Source: Methylophaga sp. OBS4 (GTDB lineage Bacteria > Pseudomonadota > Gammaproteobacteria > Nitrosococcales > Methylophagaceae). From it: DNA of 64,000 nt. Location: the NCBI RefSeq assembly GCF_026319305.1, contig NZ_JAPDMV010000004.1:40460-104459 (forward strand), written 5' to 3'. The position numbers and the translations under genes are program-made. Below are positions 53,627-64,000 of the stretch, piece after piece (position 1 is the first letter of the stretch; each line of letters starts with the position of its first letter). The notes under the pieces were generated by a model. The model had not been told where the DNA came from. It saw only the letters and a list, made by a program, of their open reading frames with translations, and did no database searches.

Positions 53627-54754
53627 ATGAATAACTTGATTAGGTATTCAACTTCATTCCCGATTTCTAGAATCTACGTCAGAATAATTAGTCTCACTAC
53701 TACCATACTTGTGGCATTGCTGTTGTCGCATTCAACCCCCGTTAGCGCAGAGAGCTGGGGAGAGATGCTCAAAGGAATGGCGCAAGATATAGCGAAAGAT
53801 TTAGTAGATGAGGGAAAGCACAAGCTGACGAACGAGGACCCAGACCAGCAGTCTGCCAACCCTGACGACCAAGCCAAAACTGAAATGCCAGCGATAACGG
53901 CTGCGCCCGCCTCCGGAAATAACCTGGGCCCGCAGCAGTTAAAGCGTGTGCAGTTGAACCTTCAGAAACTTGGCTATGATCCGGGGCCCGCTGATGGTGT
54001 GATGGGGCCCAAAACAACCCAGGCAATCTCACAGTTCGAGAAAGACCGCGATTTACCGGTAACCGGCCAGCCCAGTCCCGCTGTACTGATGTATCTACAA
54101 ACCGCTGTGAGTCAAACGAGTAAGAGTGGTCAGAAGGATGAAATGTATGAACTGGCCCAAATGGACACCGCGACCGGAGCCTTTACCGGATCCTTTGCGA
54201 CGGCTAAGAAGCCGTGGGAATGCGATGCTGCGTATGTAAACTGCGTGGCGATGAAAAACAGTTCAAATGTATGTGTAAAACAAAAGGAGTTGTGTGAAGA
54301 GAGAATTAAATCGGTGTCACCCACGCCTGCGCCGTCACTCACGCCTGATCAAATTGAGCAGGAGGCCCGTCAGGTAGCGACCAATTGCCAAAATCAGTCC
54401 GTCATGAACAAACTATATGATTGTGCGTGCGTGGCAAATGAATACCGTGCATATCGGCCTCTGCACCGTGGTGGGCATAGGTTTTCACACGGTAATGTTG
54501 ATAACGGGTTTTATGACACAGACTGGGCTACAAAGTGTTATCAGCCGAACGGTGCATATAACTATGCGTACAACACGTGCATGAGTAGCTACCCAATGTC
54601 ACCACGTAAAGCGAAGAACAAATCTGCCGCAGAAATTGAGGCCGTTTGCCAATGTCAGGGGCATGAGTTTATGACGTTGCAAAGCCATGAATCAGGGGTG
54701 GAATCGATACAAATACAGAATGTTAGAGCAGAGGCGAACAGGCGTTGTGAATAA
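53627..54754 (+). CDS. Exported Cys-rich protein with peptidoglycan-binding (PG_binding_1) domain
   Basis: A 375-residue protein. An N-terminal hydrophobic segment (about 20-42, ending PVSA-ES) is a signal peptide. Residues about 102-158 form a PG_binding_1 domain (RVQLNLQKLGYDPGPADGVMG, TTQAISQFEKDRDLPVTG). The C-terminal half has about a dozen cysteines in pairs such as CDAAYVNC and CACVANEY, with no domain recognised; disulphide bonds are likely. GGGGGA lies before the ATG. A periplasmic wall-associated role is inferred. Confidence 0.82.
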   Translation: MNNLIRYSTSFPISRIYVRIISLTTTILVALLLSHSTPVSAESWGEMLKGMAQDIAKDLVDEGKHKLTNEDPDQQSANPDDQAKTEMPAITAAPASGNNLGPQQLKRVQLNLQKLGYDPGPADGVMGPKTTQAISQFEKDRDLPVTGQPSPAVLMYLQTAVSQTSKSGQKDEMYELAQMDTATGAFTGSFATAKKPWECDAAYVNCVAMKNSSNVCVKQKELCEERIKSVSPTPAPSLTPDQIEQEARQVATNCQNQSVMNKLYDCACVANEYRAYRPLHRGGHRFSHGNVDNGFYDTDWATKCYQPNGAYNYAYNTCMSSYPMSPRKAKNKSAAEIEAVCQCQGHEFMTLQSHESGVESIQIQNVRAEANRRCE

Positions 54755-54799
54755 AGCCACACCCTCATGCTCGATGATAACTATAAAACAGATACATCA

Positions 54800-57784
54800 T
54801 CAGGAAGTATCTTTTTCCGGCGCGTAGCCCCGCCGCATCGTATTCTCGGTCACAGTCACCGGGTTGGTGAAGTGCAACAGATAATCGCGGCCACCGGCTT
54901 TGCTGCCGAGGCCGCTGAGTTTGAAACCGCCGAAGGGCTGGCGTTCGACAAAGGCGCGGGTGATCTTGCGGTTGATATAGAGGTTACCCACCTGCAATTG
55001 CTGGCGCGCCTGCTCGATATGATCCGGATTGCGTGAATACAGTCCGCCGGTCAGGCCATAGGCGCAGCGGTTGGCATAGTCGATGGCCTGTTCAAAAGAT
55101 TCGGCTTTGGTGACGGCTAAAACCGGACCGAAGATTTCTTCCTGAAACAAAGCGCTGTCCACAGGCACATCACGGAAGATCACCGGGCCGATAAAGTAGC
55201 CTTGCAGGTTTTCCGGGATCGGCATTTCCAGTAATACTTCTGCAACCTGTTTGCCTTGTTCGATGGCTTGCAGAATGTCTTTGTAGGCAGATGCTGAAAT
55301 CACCGGCCCGACCTGGGTACCGGGAGCAGCCGGATCGCCGATCAGCAGGCTGCGCGTGGCTTCACCCAGCCGCTCCAGAAAATAGTCATAATGATCGCCG
55401 ACAACAATGACACGCGAGGCGGCACTGCATTTTTGTCCTTGATAACCAAATGCCGATTCGATGGTGCTGGCCACGGCCTCGTCCGGCTCGGCATCGCTGT
55501 CGATAATAATGGCGTTTTTACCACCCATCTCGGCCACCACATGTTTGAAATGCTGTTGACTGTCGGCTAGTTGGCTGGCGAGATTGACGATCCGGCGGCC
55601 TACCGCCAGCGAACCGGTAAAGGCAATCACATGCACAGCGGGATGCTGCACCAGGAAATCGCCGATGTCGCTGCCGGTACCTGGCAGAAATTGCACGACT
55701 TCACGTGGCAGGCCGGCTTCATGTAACAAGTTGACCATGTTGGCGGCGATGACCGGTGTTTGCGAGGAGGGTTTGAGGATTGCCGTATTGCCGGTCACAA
55801 GCGTGGCGGACAACATGCCGGTAAGAATGGCCAGCGGGAAATTCCAGGGCGGGATGACCACGCCGACGCCTTTGGCCCGGTACAGGTGGTCGTTGGTTTC
55901 GCCGGCGGTATTGCTGGCATTGGGCCGGTCCAGGCTTATCGCCTGATGCGCGTAAAATTCCAGAAAGTCGATGGCTTCGGTGATATTGGCGTCCGCTTCC
56001 TGCCAGGTCTTGCCTGCTTCCAGAATTTCCAGCGCGGCGAACTGATCCCGTCTTTTTCTTAACAGTCCGGCAGCCTGCAACAGAATGTCGGCGCGCTGTT
56101 GCATGGTTTTGCCTGACCAGTCAGGCAAGGCTTTTTGTGCGGCCTGAACAGCCTGTTCCCCCAACTCCTTATTGGCACAGGCGACTTCACCAATGATTTG
56201 CTCCGGATTGGCCCGGTTGACGGAGTGAATAACGGTATCGCTCTTGATCTCTTTGCCGCCGATAATCAGGGGATAATATTGCCCCAGGTTCTGGCGTGCT
56301 TTTGCGAGGGTTTGGGCAAAGGCTGCCCGTTCGTTTTCGCTGGTGAAACGGTGTAGTGATTCATTTTTAAACTTATCTCCCGCTGCCGATTGGGTCATAT
56401 TGGCCGTACCGGTTTGATGCTGTTCTTCAGGAGGCGAAAGTTCAGAATAAATCTCTTCATCCTGCATCGACATACGCCGGAACGACTGGCTGCTGGCATT
56501 TTCCAGCAGACGCCGCGTCAGGTAGGCCATGCCCGGAATCAGCTCGCCAAACGGCACATAGACGCGCAGGCGGTAACCGCTGTCACTGACGGCCTTTACC
56601 ATATGCGGAGACATACCGAATAACATCTGGAATTCAAACTGGTCAGGTTTGATTGCCGCCTGTTCTGCCAGCGACAGGGCATGGGCCAGGCTGCGGATAT
56701 TATGGGTGGCGATGGCCGGGGTGACATGGTTAATGTTGCGAAGCAATATTTCGACGCAGCGATCGTAATTCTGGTCCGTCTGCCATTTTTGCTCCCACAC
56801 CGGACTGTCCCAGCCGAACTGGGTGGCCGTGATCGTCTCATAATCCCAGTAGGCTCCGCGTACCAAGCGGATTAAAACCGGCGTGCCGCGCTGTTTGGCC
56901 CACTCGATCATGTCCTTAAGATCCTGCTCGGTTTCCTTGAGATAGGCCTGCATCGCCACGCCGGCATGGGGCCAGTTGCGGAATTCCTGCTCCATTAATA
57001 TTTTTTTGAAACTCGCGAGGATGATGTCCTTGAATTCGAATTGCTCCATATCGAGACAAATTGCCGCGCCGTGCTTTTTTGCGCTGGCAAACACCGGCCG
57101 CAGCATTTGCACCAGGCCTTCGATACTGCCTTGCGGATCGACGGCCCTGATCCGGGAATACAAAGAGGACGGTTTGATGGACAGGTTGGGGATGGGCACC
57201 GCCTCGCCGTTAGCTTGATCAAGTGCTGGTTTGATCGGCCAATCAGCGGTTTTCGTGGCAAGCGTTTCGATAATCGCCAGATAATTTTGTTGATATTGGG
57301 CCGTTTCCTTTTCGCTCAGGGCCGCTTCCCCCAGCATATCGAGAGAAAACAGGATATTTTGATCACGCAGTTTGCGACCTGTTTTCAGGGCTTCCTGTGC
57401 ATCGGCACCGCCCATGTAATAGCGGGCGATTCGGCTGACCGCCTTGCGCACGGCCATGGCGATCAACTTGTTGCCGGTGATTTTACGCAACTGTTGCATA
57501 CCGGTCGCCGCGTCACTGAAAAACGCCAGTTCCTCGTCATTGAAATAAGCAAACAGGTGATCGACCAGATCGCGGTCATTGCTCAATGCCGGCAACACAT
57601 CGACAAAGCGCAGCGCCTGGACGCGGAAGTGTTCGTTTTCCATCAGTCCCTGGATGAACTTCAGCAGCCAGCGATCAACCGCCCGTCCTTCGGCCGCGTT
57701 ACGCCGGGCCGCCTCGATCAAGCGCTGACCATGTGCCTGGATCTGTGGCTCCAGATGAATGTCAGTTGTGGGGTAGCCAGTCAT
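54800..57784 (-). CDS. putA: Bifunctional proline dehydrogenase / glutamate semialdehyde dehydrogenase (short PutA)
   Basis: A 994-residue enzyme oxidising proline to glutamate in two steps. The FAD-dependent proline dehydrogenase barrel is N-terminal (RLVRGAYWDYE near 303-313), and the NAD-dependent aldehyde dehydrogenase domain is C-terminal (VAEMGGKNAI; catalytic C786 in GQKCSAAS). It has no N-terminal ribbon-helix-helix, so unlike E. coli PutA (about 1320 residues) it cannot repress its own gene; the size fits minimal type A PutA. GGAAG precedes the ATG. gdhA lies upstream on the same strand 187 bases away. Confidence 0.95.
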   Translation of the reverse strand: MTGYPTTDIHLEPQIQAHGQRLIEAARRNAAEGRAVDRWLLKFIQGLMENEHFRVQALRFVDVLPALSNDRDLVDHLFAYFNDEELAFFSDAATGMQQLRKITGNKLIAMAVRKAVSRIARYYMGGADAQEALKTGRKLRDQNILFSLDMLGEAALSEKETAQYQQNYLAIIETLATKTADWPIKPALDQANGEAVPIPNLSIKPSSLYSRIRAVDPQGSIEGLVQMLRPVFASAKKHGAAICLDMEQFEFKDIILASFKKILMEQEFRNWPHAGVAMQAYLKETEQDLKDMIEWAKQRGTPVLIRLVRGAYWDYETITATQFGWDSPVWEQKWQTDQNYDRCVEILLRNINHVTPAIATHNIRSLAHALSLAEQAAIKPDQFEFQMLFGMSPHMVKAVSDSGYRLRVYVPFGELIPGMAYLTRRLLENASSQSFRRMSMQDEEIYSELSPPEEQHQTGTANMTQSAAGDKFKNESLHRFTSENERAAFAQTLAKARQNLGQYYPLIIGGKEIKSDTVIHSVNRANPEQIIGEVACANKELGEQAVQAAQKALPDWSGKTMQQRADILLQAAGLLRKRRDQFAALEILEAGKTWQEADANITEAIDFLEFYAHQAISLDRPNASNTAGETNDHLYRAKGVGVVIPPWNFPLAILTGMLSATLVTGNTAILKPSSQTPVIAANMVNLLHEAGLPREVVQFLPGTGSDIGDFLVQHPAVHVIAFTGSLAVGRRIVNLASQLADSQQHFKHVVAEMGGKNAIIIDSDAEPDEAVASTIESAFGYQGQKCSAASRVIVVGDHYDYFLERLGEATRSLLIGDPAAPGTQVGPVISASAYKDILQAIEQGKQVAEVLLEMPIPENLQGYFIGPVIFRDVPVDSALFQEEIFGPVLAVTKAESFEQAIDYANRCAYGLTGGLYSRNPDHIEQARQQLQVGNLYINRKITRAFVERQPFGGFKLSGLGSKAGGRDYLLHFTNPVTVTENTMRRGYAPEKDTS

Positions 57785-57971
57785 GATATCTTCCAGCCCC
57801 CTTTTTTCATGGGCGTCGGTCGCATAAACCTAGTTTAGCATTCCGTATGCCATGGGCGACATCACCTACAAAAAGTCTTATCTGACCCCACTTATGCACA
57901 ATAATCACAAGCAGTCTGACGGCTCCTTCGGGGTCGCAGCTGTTGATGGGTATTAGAAATAATTTGTGTTC

Positions 57972-59354
<1,383 letters not shown>

Positions 59355-59569
59355 TTAAAAGGCGACTAAATAACCGACGGCTTGCAAACTATGCGCTGCT
59401 ATTGCAGGGCCTTTGTCTTCAGCTTATACCGAAACAACCTGGAAATGCACGCCTGAGAGCCTGAGGGAGCTCCACGAATTTCAAAGAATTTTGTCCCCCT
59501 CACCTTCTGCCTTTACTGCATTTATTTATGAGACTGGTTTTACCAGAGCCTGCTTGTACCCGAGTCTTT

Positions 59570-60946
59570 TTAGCGAAGCAGCAGGAACATTGCCCGCTGA
59601 CCACGCACAATGTTGAGCAGCAGTTCATCAGCATCATGCACCAGCGGTTTGAACTGTTCCAGACTGGCAACGGGTTTGCGGTTGACCGAGGTGATGATAT
59701 CCTCAGCTCGCAGGCCTGCCTTCCAGGCTGGGCTGCCGCGTTTGATTGAATAGACCATCACACCCTCAACCCGGCCGAAGTAGGGTGAACCTTCTTCAAT
59801 ATCCCCAAATGTGGCGCCGGAGAGTCGCGGGTGCACCGTGCCATTCGGTTCAGTTTGCTGAGTTTGTTTGACCTTGGCTTTAAGTGTTTTCGTTTTGCCG
59901 TCACGCACAATATCCAGCTTGACGGTTTGTCCGACCACCATCAGACCGATGGTATTTCGCAGACTGTCAGCATTGAGCAGCGGCACACCGTCCACAGCAG
60001 TGACCACATCACCTACTTGCAGACCGGCCTCGGCGGCGGCGGAGTTTTCTACAACCTGTGTCACGACCGCACCTTGCTGCGCTTCGATACCGAAAGCTTC
60101 AGCCAATTCCGGCGTAATATCCTGCATCTGCACACCCAGATAAGCACGCCGCACTTCACCATGCTCAAGCAATTGATCGCTGATTTGTTTTACCAGATTA
60201 CTGGGAATGGCAAAACCGATGCCGATATTACCGGCACTTTGCCCGGGTGAGAAAATAGCCGTGTTAATGCCGACCAGCTCACCGCGCAGGTTGACCAAAG
60301 CTCCGCCTGAATTACCGGGATTGATCGAGGCATCGGTCTGAATAAAGTTTTCGTAACCTTCAATACCCAGCCCGCTGCGGCCCAAAGCACTGACAATACC
60401 GGAGGTGACCGTTTGACCCAAGCCAAAAGGATTGCCTATGGCCACCACAAAGTCACCGACGCGCAGTGTGTCAGAGTCGGCCAGCGGCAGGGCGGTAAGC
60501 TTTTCTGCCGGGATTTTGATCAACGCGACATCGGTGGCCGCATCACTGCCGACAATTTCTGCCTGAAAACTACGGCCATCATGGAGAGATACTGTGATTT
60601 CATCAGCACCACGAATCACATGGTTATTGGTCAGAACCAGCCCTTGTTTGGCATCAAAAATCACGCCTGAACCCAGGCTTTGTCTGGGACGGACTCTTGG
60701 CTGCTCAGGCAAATTAAAGAAATGACGAAAGAAAGGATCATTAAGTAAGGGGTTGTCCTGTACGCGGACATGGCTGCGGGTGGCGATATTGACTACAGCC
60801 GGTTTGGAGCGGTCCAGCATGGGGGCCAGGGTAGGCATCTGATCCTGTCCGTCAAACCAGTCCAATGGCAGGGCGCCAGTGGCGACCTGCATTACCAGAC
60901 TGAAACCGGCCAGCCACAATAAAAACGATTTGAAACTGAATTTCAT
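59570..60946 (-). CDS. degQ: DegQ/DegP-type periplasmic serine protease
   Basis: A 458-residue protein with a signal segment (about 8-25), a trypsin-like domain with triad H109 (LTNNHVI), D139 (ATDVAL) and S213 (GNSGG), and two PDZ domains (about 265-350 and 380-450). It degrades or refolds misfolded envelope proteins. It lies 49 bases after cbpA on the same strand, so the two may be one stress-related unit. Confidence 0.95.
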   Translation of the reverse strand: MKFSFKSFLLWLAGFSLVMQVATGALPLDWFDGQDQMPTLAPMLDRSKPAVVNIATRSHVRVQDNPLLNDPFFRHFFNLPEQPRVRPRQSLGSGVIFDAKQGLVLTNNHVIRGADEITVSLHDGRSFQAEIVGSDAATDVALIKIPAEKLTALPLADSDTLRVGDFVVAIGNPFGLGQTVTSGIVSALGRSGLGIEGYENFIQTDASINPGNSGGALVNLRGELVGINTAIFSPGQSAGNIGIGFAIPSNLVKQISDQLLEHGEVRRAYLGVQMQDITPELAEAFGIEAQQGAVVTQVVENSAAAEAGLQVGDVVTAVDGVPLLNADSLRNTIGLMVVGQTVKLDIVRDGKTKTLKAKVKQTQQTEPNGTVHPRLSGATFGDIEEGSPYFGRVEGVMVYSIKRGSPAWKAGLRAEDIITSVNRKPVASLEQFKPLVHDADELLLNIVRGQRAMFLLLR

Positions 60947-60995
60947 GAAAATCTCCCTTATCTAACCGTGTTACATGGAAATATGCGTATCACGG

Positions 60996-61901
60996 CTATA
61001 AGACTTTTTCCAATGATTCACGAGGATTAAACGCCAGCTCCTCGGCCATTTGCTGATAGAGTTTTCTGGCTTTGTCCGAGTCAGCCGCAGGCGCGATAAT
61101 TTGCAAGACAACAAATTCATCACCAGGTTCTTTTCCGGGCAATCCGCGGCCTTTCAAACGCATTTTCTGGCCACTGCGAGCACCGGCCGGAATAGTCAGG
61201 TTAATTTTACCTGCCAGTGTCGGCACGGTGACTTTGGCGCCTAATGCGGCTTCCCAGGGCGCTAATGGCAGATCCAGATAAATATCTTTGCCTTCCAGAC
61301 GGTAATGCGGATGCGGGGCAATCTGAACTTCCAGCAATAAGTCGCCCGCTTTGCCGCCCATGCCGGCTCTGCCCTGACCGCTCAGACGTATTTTTTTACC
61401 GGAGGTAATGCCTGCCGGGATTTTAACGTTGATCGTCCCGCCTTGACTGGCGCCGGAGGGACGACGAATGGTTTTAGTTGCACCATGGAAGGCATCTTCC
61501 AGAGACACGGTAATTTTGGCGTTAACATCTTCGCCACGGGCAAAGAAATTATCACCCATACCGCCTCCCATACCGCCCATGCCACCACCGAACATGTTTT
61601 CGAAGAAGCTGCTGAAGTTACCGCCACCAAAGCCACCGATATTGTCATCCCAGCCCGGTGGTGGATTGAACGACTGACCGTGACGGTAGTTGCTGCCGAA
61701 CTGATTATATTGAGCGCGCTTCTGGGGATCTCTCAATACTTCGTAGGCTTCGCCGACTTCTTTGAATTTATTTTCGGCATCAACTTCCTTGCTGACATCG
61801 GGGTGGTATTTGCGAGCCAGTTTGCGGTAAGCCTTTTTGATGTCGTCCTGGGAGGCATCACGCGGAACTCCCAGGATTTTGTAATAGTCTTTGTATTCCA
61901 T
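60996..61901 (-). CDS. cbpA: Curved-DNA-binding protein CbpA (DnaJ family)
   Basis: A 301-residue DnaJ-class co-chaperone: J domain at 1-70 with HPD at 33-35, a Gly/Met-rich linker ([12 protein letters not shown], about 105-117) and two C-terminal beta substrate domains; no zinc finger, which separates it from DnaJ. It stimulates DnaK and can bind curved DNA. An FNR-like box lies 23 bases before its ATG. Confidence 0.94.
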   Translation of the reverse strand: MEYKDYYKILGVPRDASQDDIKKAYRKLARKYHPDVSKEVDAENKFKEVGEAYEVLRDPQKRAQYNQFGSNYRHGQSFNPPPGWDDNIGGFGGGNFSSFFENMFGGGMGGMGGGMGDNFFARGEDVNAKITVSLEDAFHGATKTIRRPSGASQGGTINVKIPAGITSGKKIRLSGQGRAGMGGKAGDLLLEVQIAPHPHYRLEGKDIYLDLPLAPWEAALGAKVTVPTLAGKINLTIPAGARSGQKMRLKGRGLPGKEPGDEFVVLQIIAPAADSDKARKLYQQMAEELAFNPRESLEKVL

Positions 61902-61923
61902 AAATGGACTTATACACCTGAAA

Positions 61924-61937
61924 TTGATTTAGATCAG
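61924..61937. promoter_or_regulatory. Candidate FNR/ANR box between cbpA and the TonB receptor gene
   Basis: TTGATTTAGATCAG differs at one position from TTGAT-N4-ATCAA. It lies 23 bases upstream of cbpA and 170 bases upstream of the receptor gene. A match of this quality can occur by chance. Confidence 0.4.
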
Positions 61938-62106
61938 TTAAATGGGGGATCCGGGCCTTATTTTCAACCGGACTAAGGATTTTTCTGATGTAGTGCTTGC
62001 CGGCGCTATGAGAAGATCTGTCCGGCACTCCGATAAGATATCAGTGATATGTGCATTTCCAAGTGTCACAGGTATAACAATCAATAATAAAAGAGAGAAT
62101 GAGCTT

Positions 62107-64000
62107 ATGACTCCCCTACGTAAAATTACGTTAATGGTGGCTTTGGCAGCGGTGTCCGGTGGACAGGCTGTAATGGCTGAAGATGATGTTATGCTGGATG
62201 AACTGGTGGTGACCGGCACACGTTCGGAAACGTCCTTGCGTGATTTGGCAGGTAATACCGGCAAAGTCAGTGAAGAAGAAATCGATTTGATTAATGCCGA
62301 TCATATTGAAGAGTCGCTGGCTCGGGTCAGTGGTGTCAATATTCAACGTGGTAACGGTGCTGAGTCTCTGGTCGCATTACGTTCACCTGTTTTAACCGGC
62401 CCGGGTGCGGCGGGCGCTTTCCTGTTTATGGAAGACGGTATTTCTTTACGTGCGCCCGGTTTTTCCAATAATAATGGTCTGGCAGAAGCCCATTATGAAT
62501 GGGCTGGCGGTATTGAAGTAGTACGCGGTCCAGGTAGTGCTTTGTATGGTTCCAATGCCGTGCATGGCCTGATCAATGTCTTGTCACGCGCTCCATCACT
62601 GGATCTTGAGCGTGAAATTGATTTCACTTTCGGTTCAGATGATTTGTATAAAGTGAAAGGTACGGTCAGTGATACTGTCGGTGCTCATGGTTATCGCGTC
62701 AGCTTCAGTGGCACTGACTTCGGTGGCTGGCGTGATGATGAAGAATATGGCCAGCAGAAAATCACTGCCCGCCACGACTATTTTTCCCCTAACGGTGACA
62801 GTTTCAAAACCGTTTTTTCCGCCTTTAATCTGAATCAGGAAACGGCAGGTTTCATTCGTTCTGATGATGATGAGGCCTATAAAGACAGTTCCTTGATGAA
62901 AACCAATGAAGATCCCGATGCTTTTCGTGACTGGTGGTCTGTAAGACTGTCTACGCGCTGGGAGCATGAAATGGCGAATGGTAATATGCTGAGCATCACG
63001 CCATATTTGCGTAATAATCGCATGGAATTCCGTCAGCATTATCTGCCATCCCGTGCGATTGAAGAAAACGAACACACGAGTATTGGTACTCAAATCGCCT
63101 ATTACCTGGATCTGGACGGTGGTCACAAAATTATTTTGGGCACGGATTTGGAATACACTGACGGTAGTTTGAAAGAAACCCAGCAACTGGCCAGTTTCAG
63201 CTTCTTCGGTAAAAACCGCCAGCAAGGTGTGCATTATGACTTTGATGTTGAAGCCACGACTATTGCACCGTATATCCATGCTGAATGGCAATTGGCAGAA
63301 AAATGGCGGGCAACGACTGGCTTGCGTTTCGAACATGTCCGTTATGACTACAACAATAATGTTGCAGACGGTACCGGCGAGGCCGACGGCAGTGCCTGTT
63401 TTGCCGCGCCTGCAGAGTGTTTGTTCCTGCGTCCTGCGGACAGGGATGATACCTTCAACGACTGGAGTCCGAAACTTGGCCTGGTTTATAAAGTGACGGA
63501 AAATCACAGCCTGTTTGCCAACTATGCCCGAGGCCACCGTGCGCCACAAACCACGGATCTTTACCGTTTGCAAAACCAACAGCTGGTAGGAGATCTGGAT
63601 TCAGAAAAAGCCGACAGCATTGAGGTGGGCATGCGAGGCAATGCCGGTATTGTTAACTATGACATTAGCGCTTTCTACATGAAGAAGAAAAACTTCTTCT
63701 TCCGTGATCCGGATGGCTTGAACGTGACCGACGGTCGTACCCGCCATAAAGGCATCGAAACAGCTCTCAGTATGCCGATGGGTGAGCAGTTTGATCTTGC
63801 CGCTAATTACACTTATGCAAGGCACACCTACGATTTCGATAATGTATCAAGTGGTACCGAGTCAGGCAATGAAATCGATACCGCACCTCGACATATCGCT
63901 AACGTCCGTTTGGGCTGGAATTTCAAACCGCAAAATCGTGCCGAACTGGAGTGGGTACATATGGGAGATTACTTCCTGGATTCGGCCAATGAGAATGAAT
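62107..64000 (+). CDS. TonB-dependent outer-membrane receptor, 3' end outside window
   Basis: Partial gene of 631 codons, open to the window end. The signal peptide ends near AVMA-ED; then the TonB box region (DELVVTGTRSET), the plug domain (about 45-155, with LFMEDGI, EVVRGPGSALYGSNAVHGLINV) and beta-barrel strands with aromatic ends and the late NWSPKLGL-like segment (here DWSPKLGLVYK). The substrate is not evident: no siderophore, haem or cobalamin gene and no cobalamin riboswitch is next to it. The start at ATG 62107 fits the signal peptide. Confidence 0.92.
   Translation, partial: MTPLRKITLMVALAAVSGGQAVMAEDDVMLDELVVTGTRSETSLRDLAGNTGKVSEEEIDLINADHIEESLARVSGVNIQRGNGAESLVALRSPVLTGPGAAGAFLFMEDGISLRAPGFSNNNGLAEAHYEWAGGIEVVRGPGSALYGSNAVHGLINVLSRAPSLDLEREIDFTFGSDDLYKVKGTVSDTVGAHGYRVSFSGTDFGGWRDDEEYGQQKITARHDYFSPNGDSFKTVFSAFNLNQETAGFIRSDDDEAYKDSSLMKTNEDPDAFRDWWSVRLSTRWEHEMANGNMLSITPYLRNNRMEFRQHYLPSRAIEENEHTSIGTQIAYYLDLDGGHKIILGTDLEYTDGSLKETQQLASFSFFGKNRQQGVHYDFDVEATTIAPYIHAEWQLAEKWRATTGLRFEHVRYDYNNNVADGTGEADGSACFAAPAECLFLRPADRDDTFNDWSPKLGLVYKVTENHSLFANYARGHRAPQTTDLYRLQNQQLVGDLDSEKADSIEVGMRGNAGIVNYDISAFYMKKKNFFFRDPDGLNVTDGRTRHKGIETALSMPMGEQFDLAANYTYARHTYDFDNVSSGTESGNEIDTAPRHIANVRLGWNFKPQNRAELEWVHMGDYFLDSANENE

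Noticed and set aside
61902..62106. Cobalamin riboswitch before the TonB-dependent receptor
   Set aside because: No B12-box or expected stem pattern in the 205-base gap.

Overview
The window is a stretch of a gammaproteobacterial chromosome. The evidence is gene order: the def-fmt-rsmB-DUF4390-ntrY-ntrX-trkA block divergent from lysM-dprA-smg-topA, mnmG-rsmG-parA-parB-atpIBEFHAGDC-glmU, purE-purK, gltB-gltD, and torF-glnK-amt. The protein sequences look most like Methylophaga-type (Thiotrichales) bacteria, but that placement is inference. No tRNA, rRNA, CRISPR array, intact insertion sequence or prophage was seen. Most of the window is housekeeping; 44.1-54.8 kb is accessory.

Layout. 1-12 kb (minus strand): tightly packed pyrimidine genes (catalytically dead PyrC', PyrB, PyrR), RuvX/YqgF, AlgH/YqgE, TrkA, the NtrYX two-component pair, a DUF4390 protein, RsmB, Fmt and Def. 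Palindromic repeats of one family sit before pyrR and before trkA. 12-19.7 kb: cytochrome c, LysM protein, DprA, Smg, TopA, a SelW-like protein, PurK, PurE. 19.7-31 kb is a nitrogen block: GltB/GltD glutamate synthase, HemE, then ammonium transporter, PII protein and TorF porin on the minus strand behind a recognisable sigma-54 promoter, followed by Lgt and DgkA. 31-44 kb: MnmG, RsmG, ParAB, the complete F-type ATP synthase operon with promoter and terminator, and GlmU.

44-54.8 kb is a patchwork of orphan and accessory genes among small repeats: an AT-rich membrane-anchored orphan, an OsmB-like lipoprotein, a DUF819 transporter, a 190-bp MITE-like palindrome, membrane proteins, a membrane-anchored glutaredoxin, a cyclase-fold-like orphan, a His/Tyr/Gly-rich secreted protein, a DUF808 protein, cytochrome b561, a YefM-YoeB toxin-antitoxin pair with a perfect operator, and a Cys-rich peptidoglycan-binding protein. 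An 18-bp motif occurs in inverted orientation at 45.3 and 53.5 kb, bracketing most of this patch. 54.8-64 kb: a short PutA and NADP-glutamate dehydrogenase (proline to glutamate to 2-oxoglutarate), a DegQ-like protease, CbpA, and a TonB-dependent receptor cut by the window end.

Functional links: NtrYX, PII/Amt, GltBD, GdhA and PutA together give a nitrogen/glutamate theme. The most notable observations are the degenerate AAA+ domain of NtrX, the sigma-54 control region of torF-glnK-amt, the codon-usage break in the 3' end of glmU next to an orphan gene, and the cyclase-like orphan at 49.0 kb.
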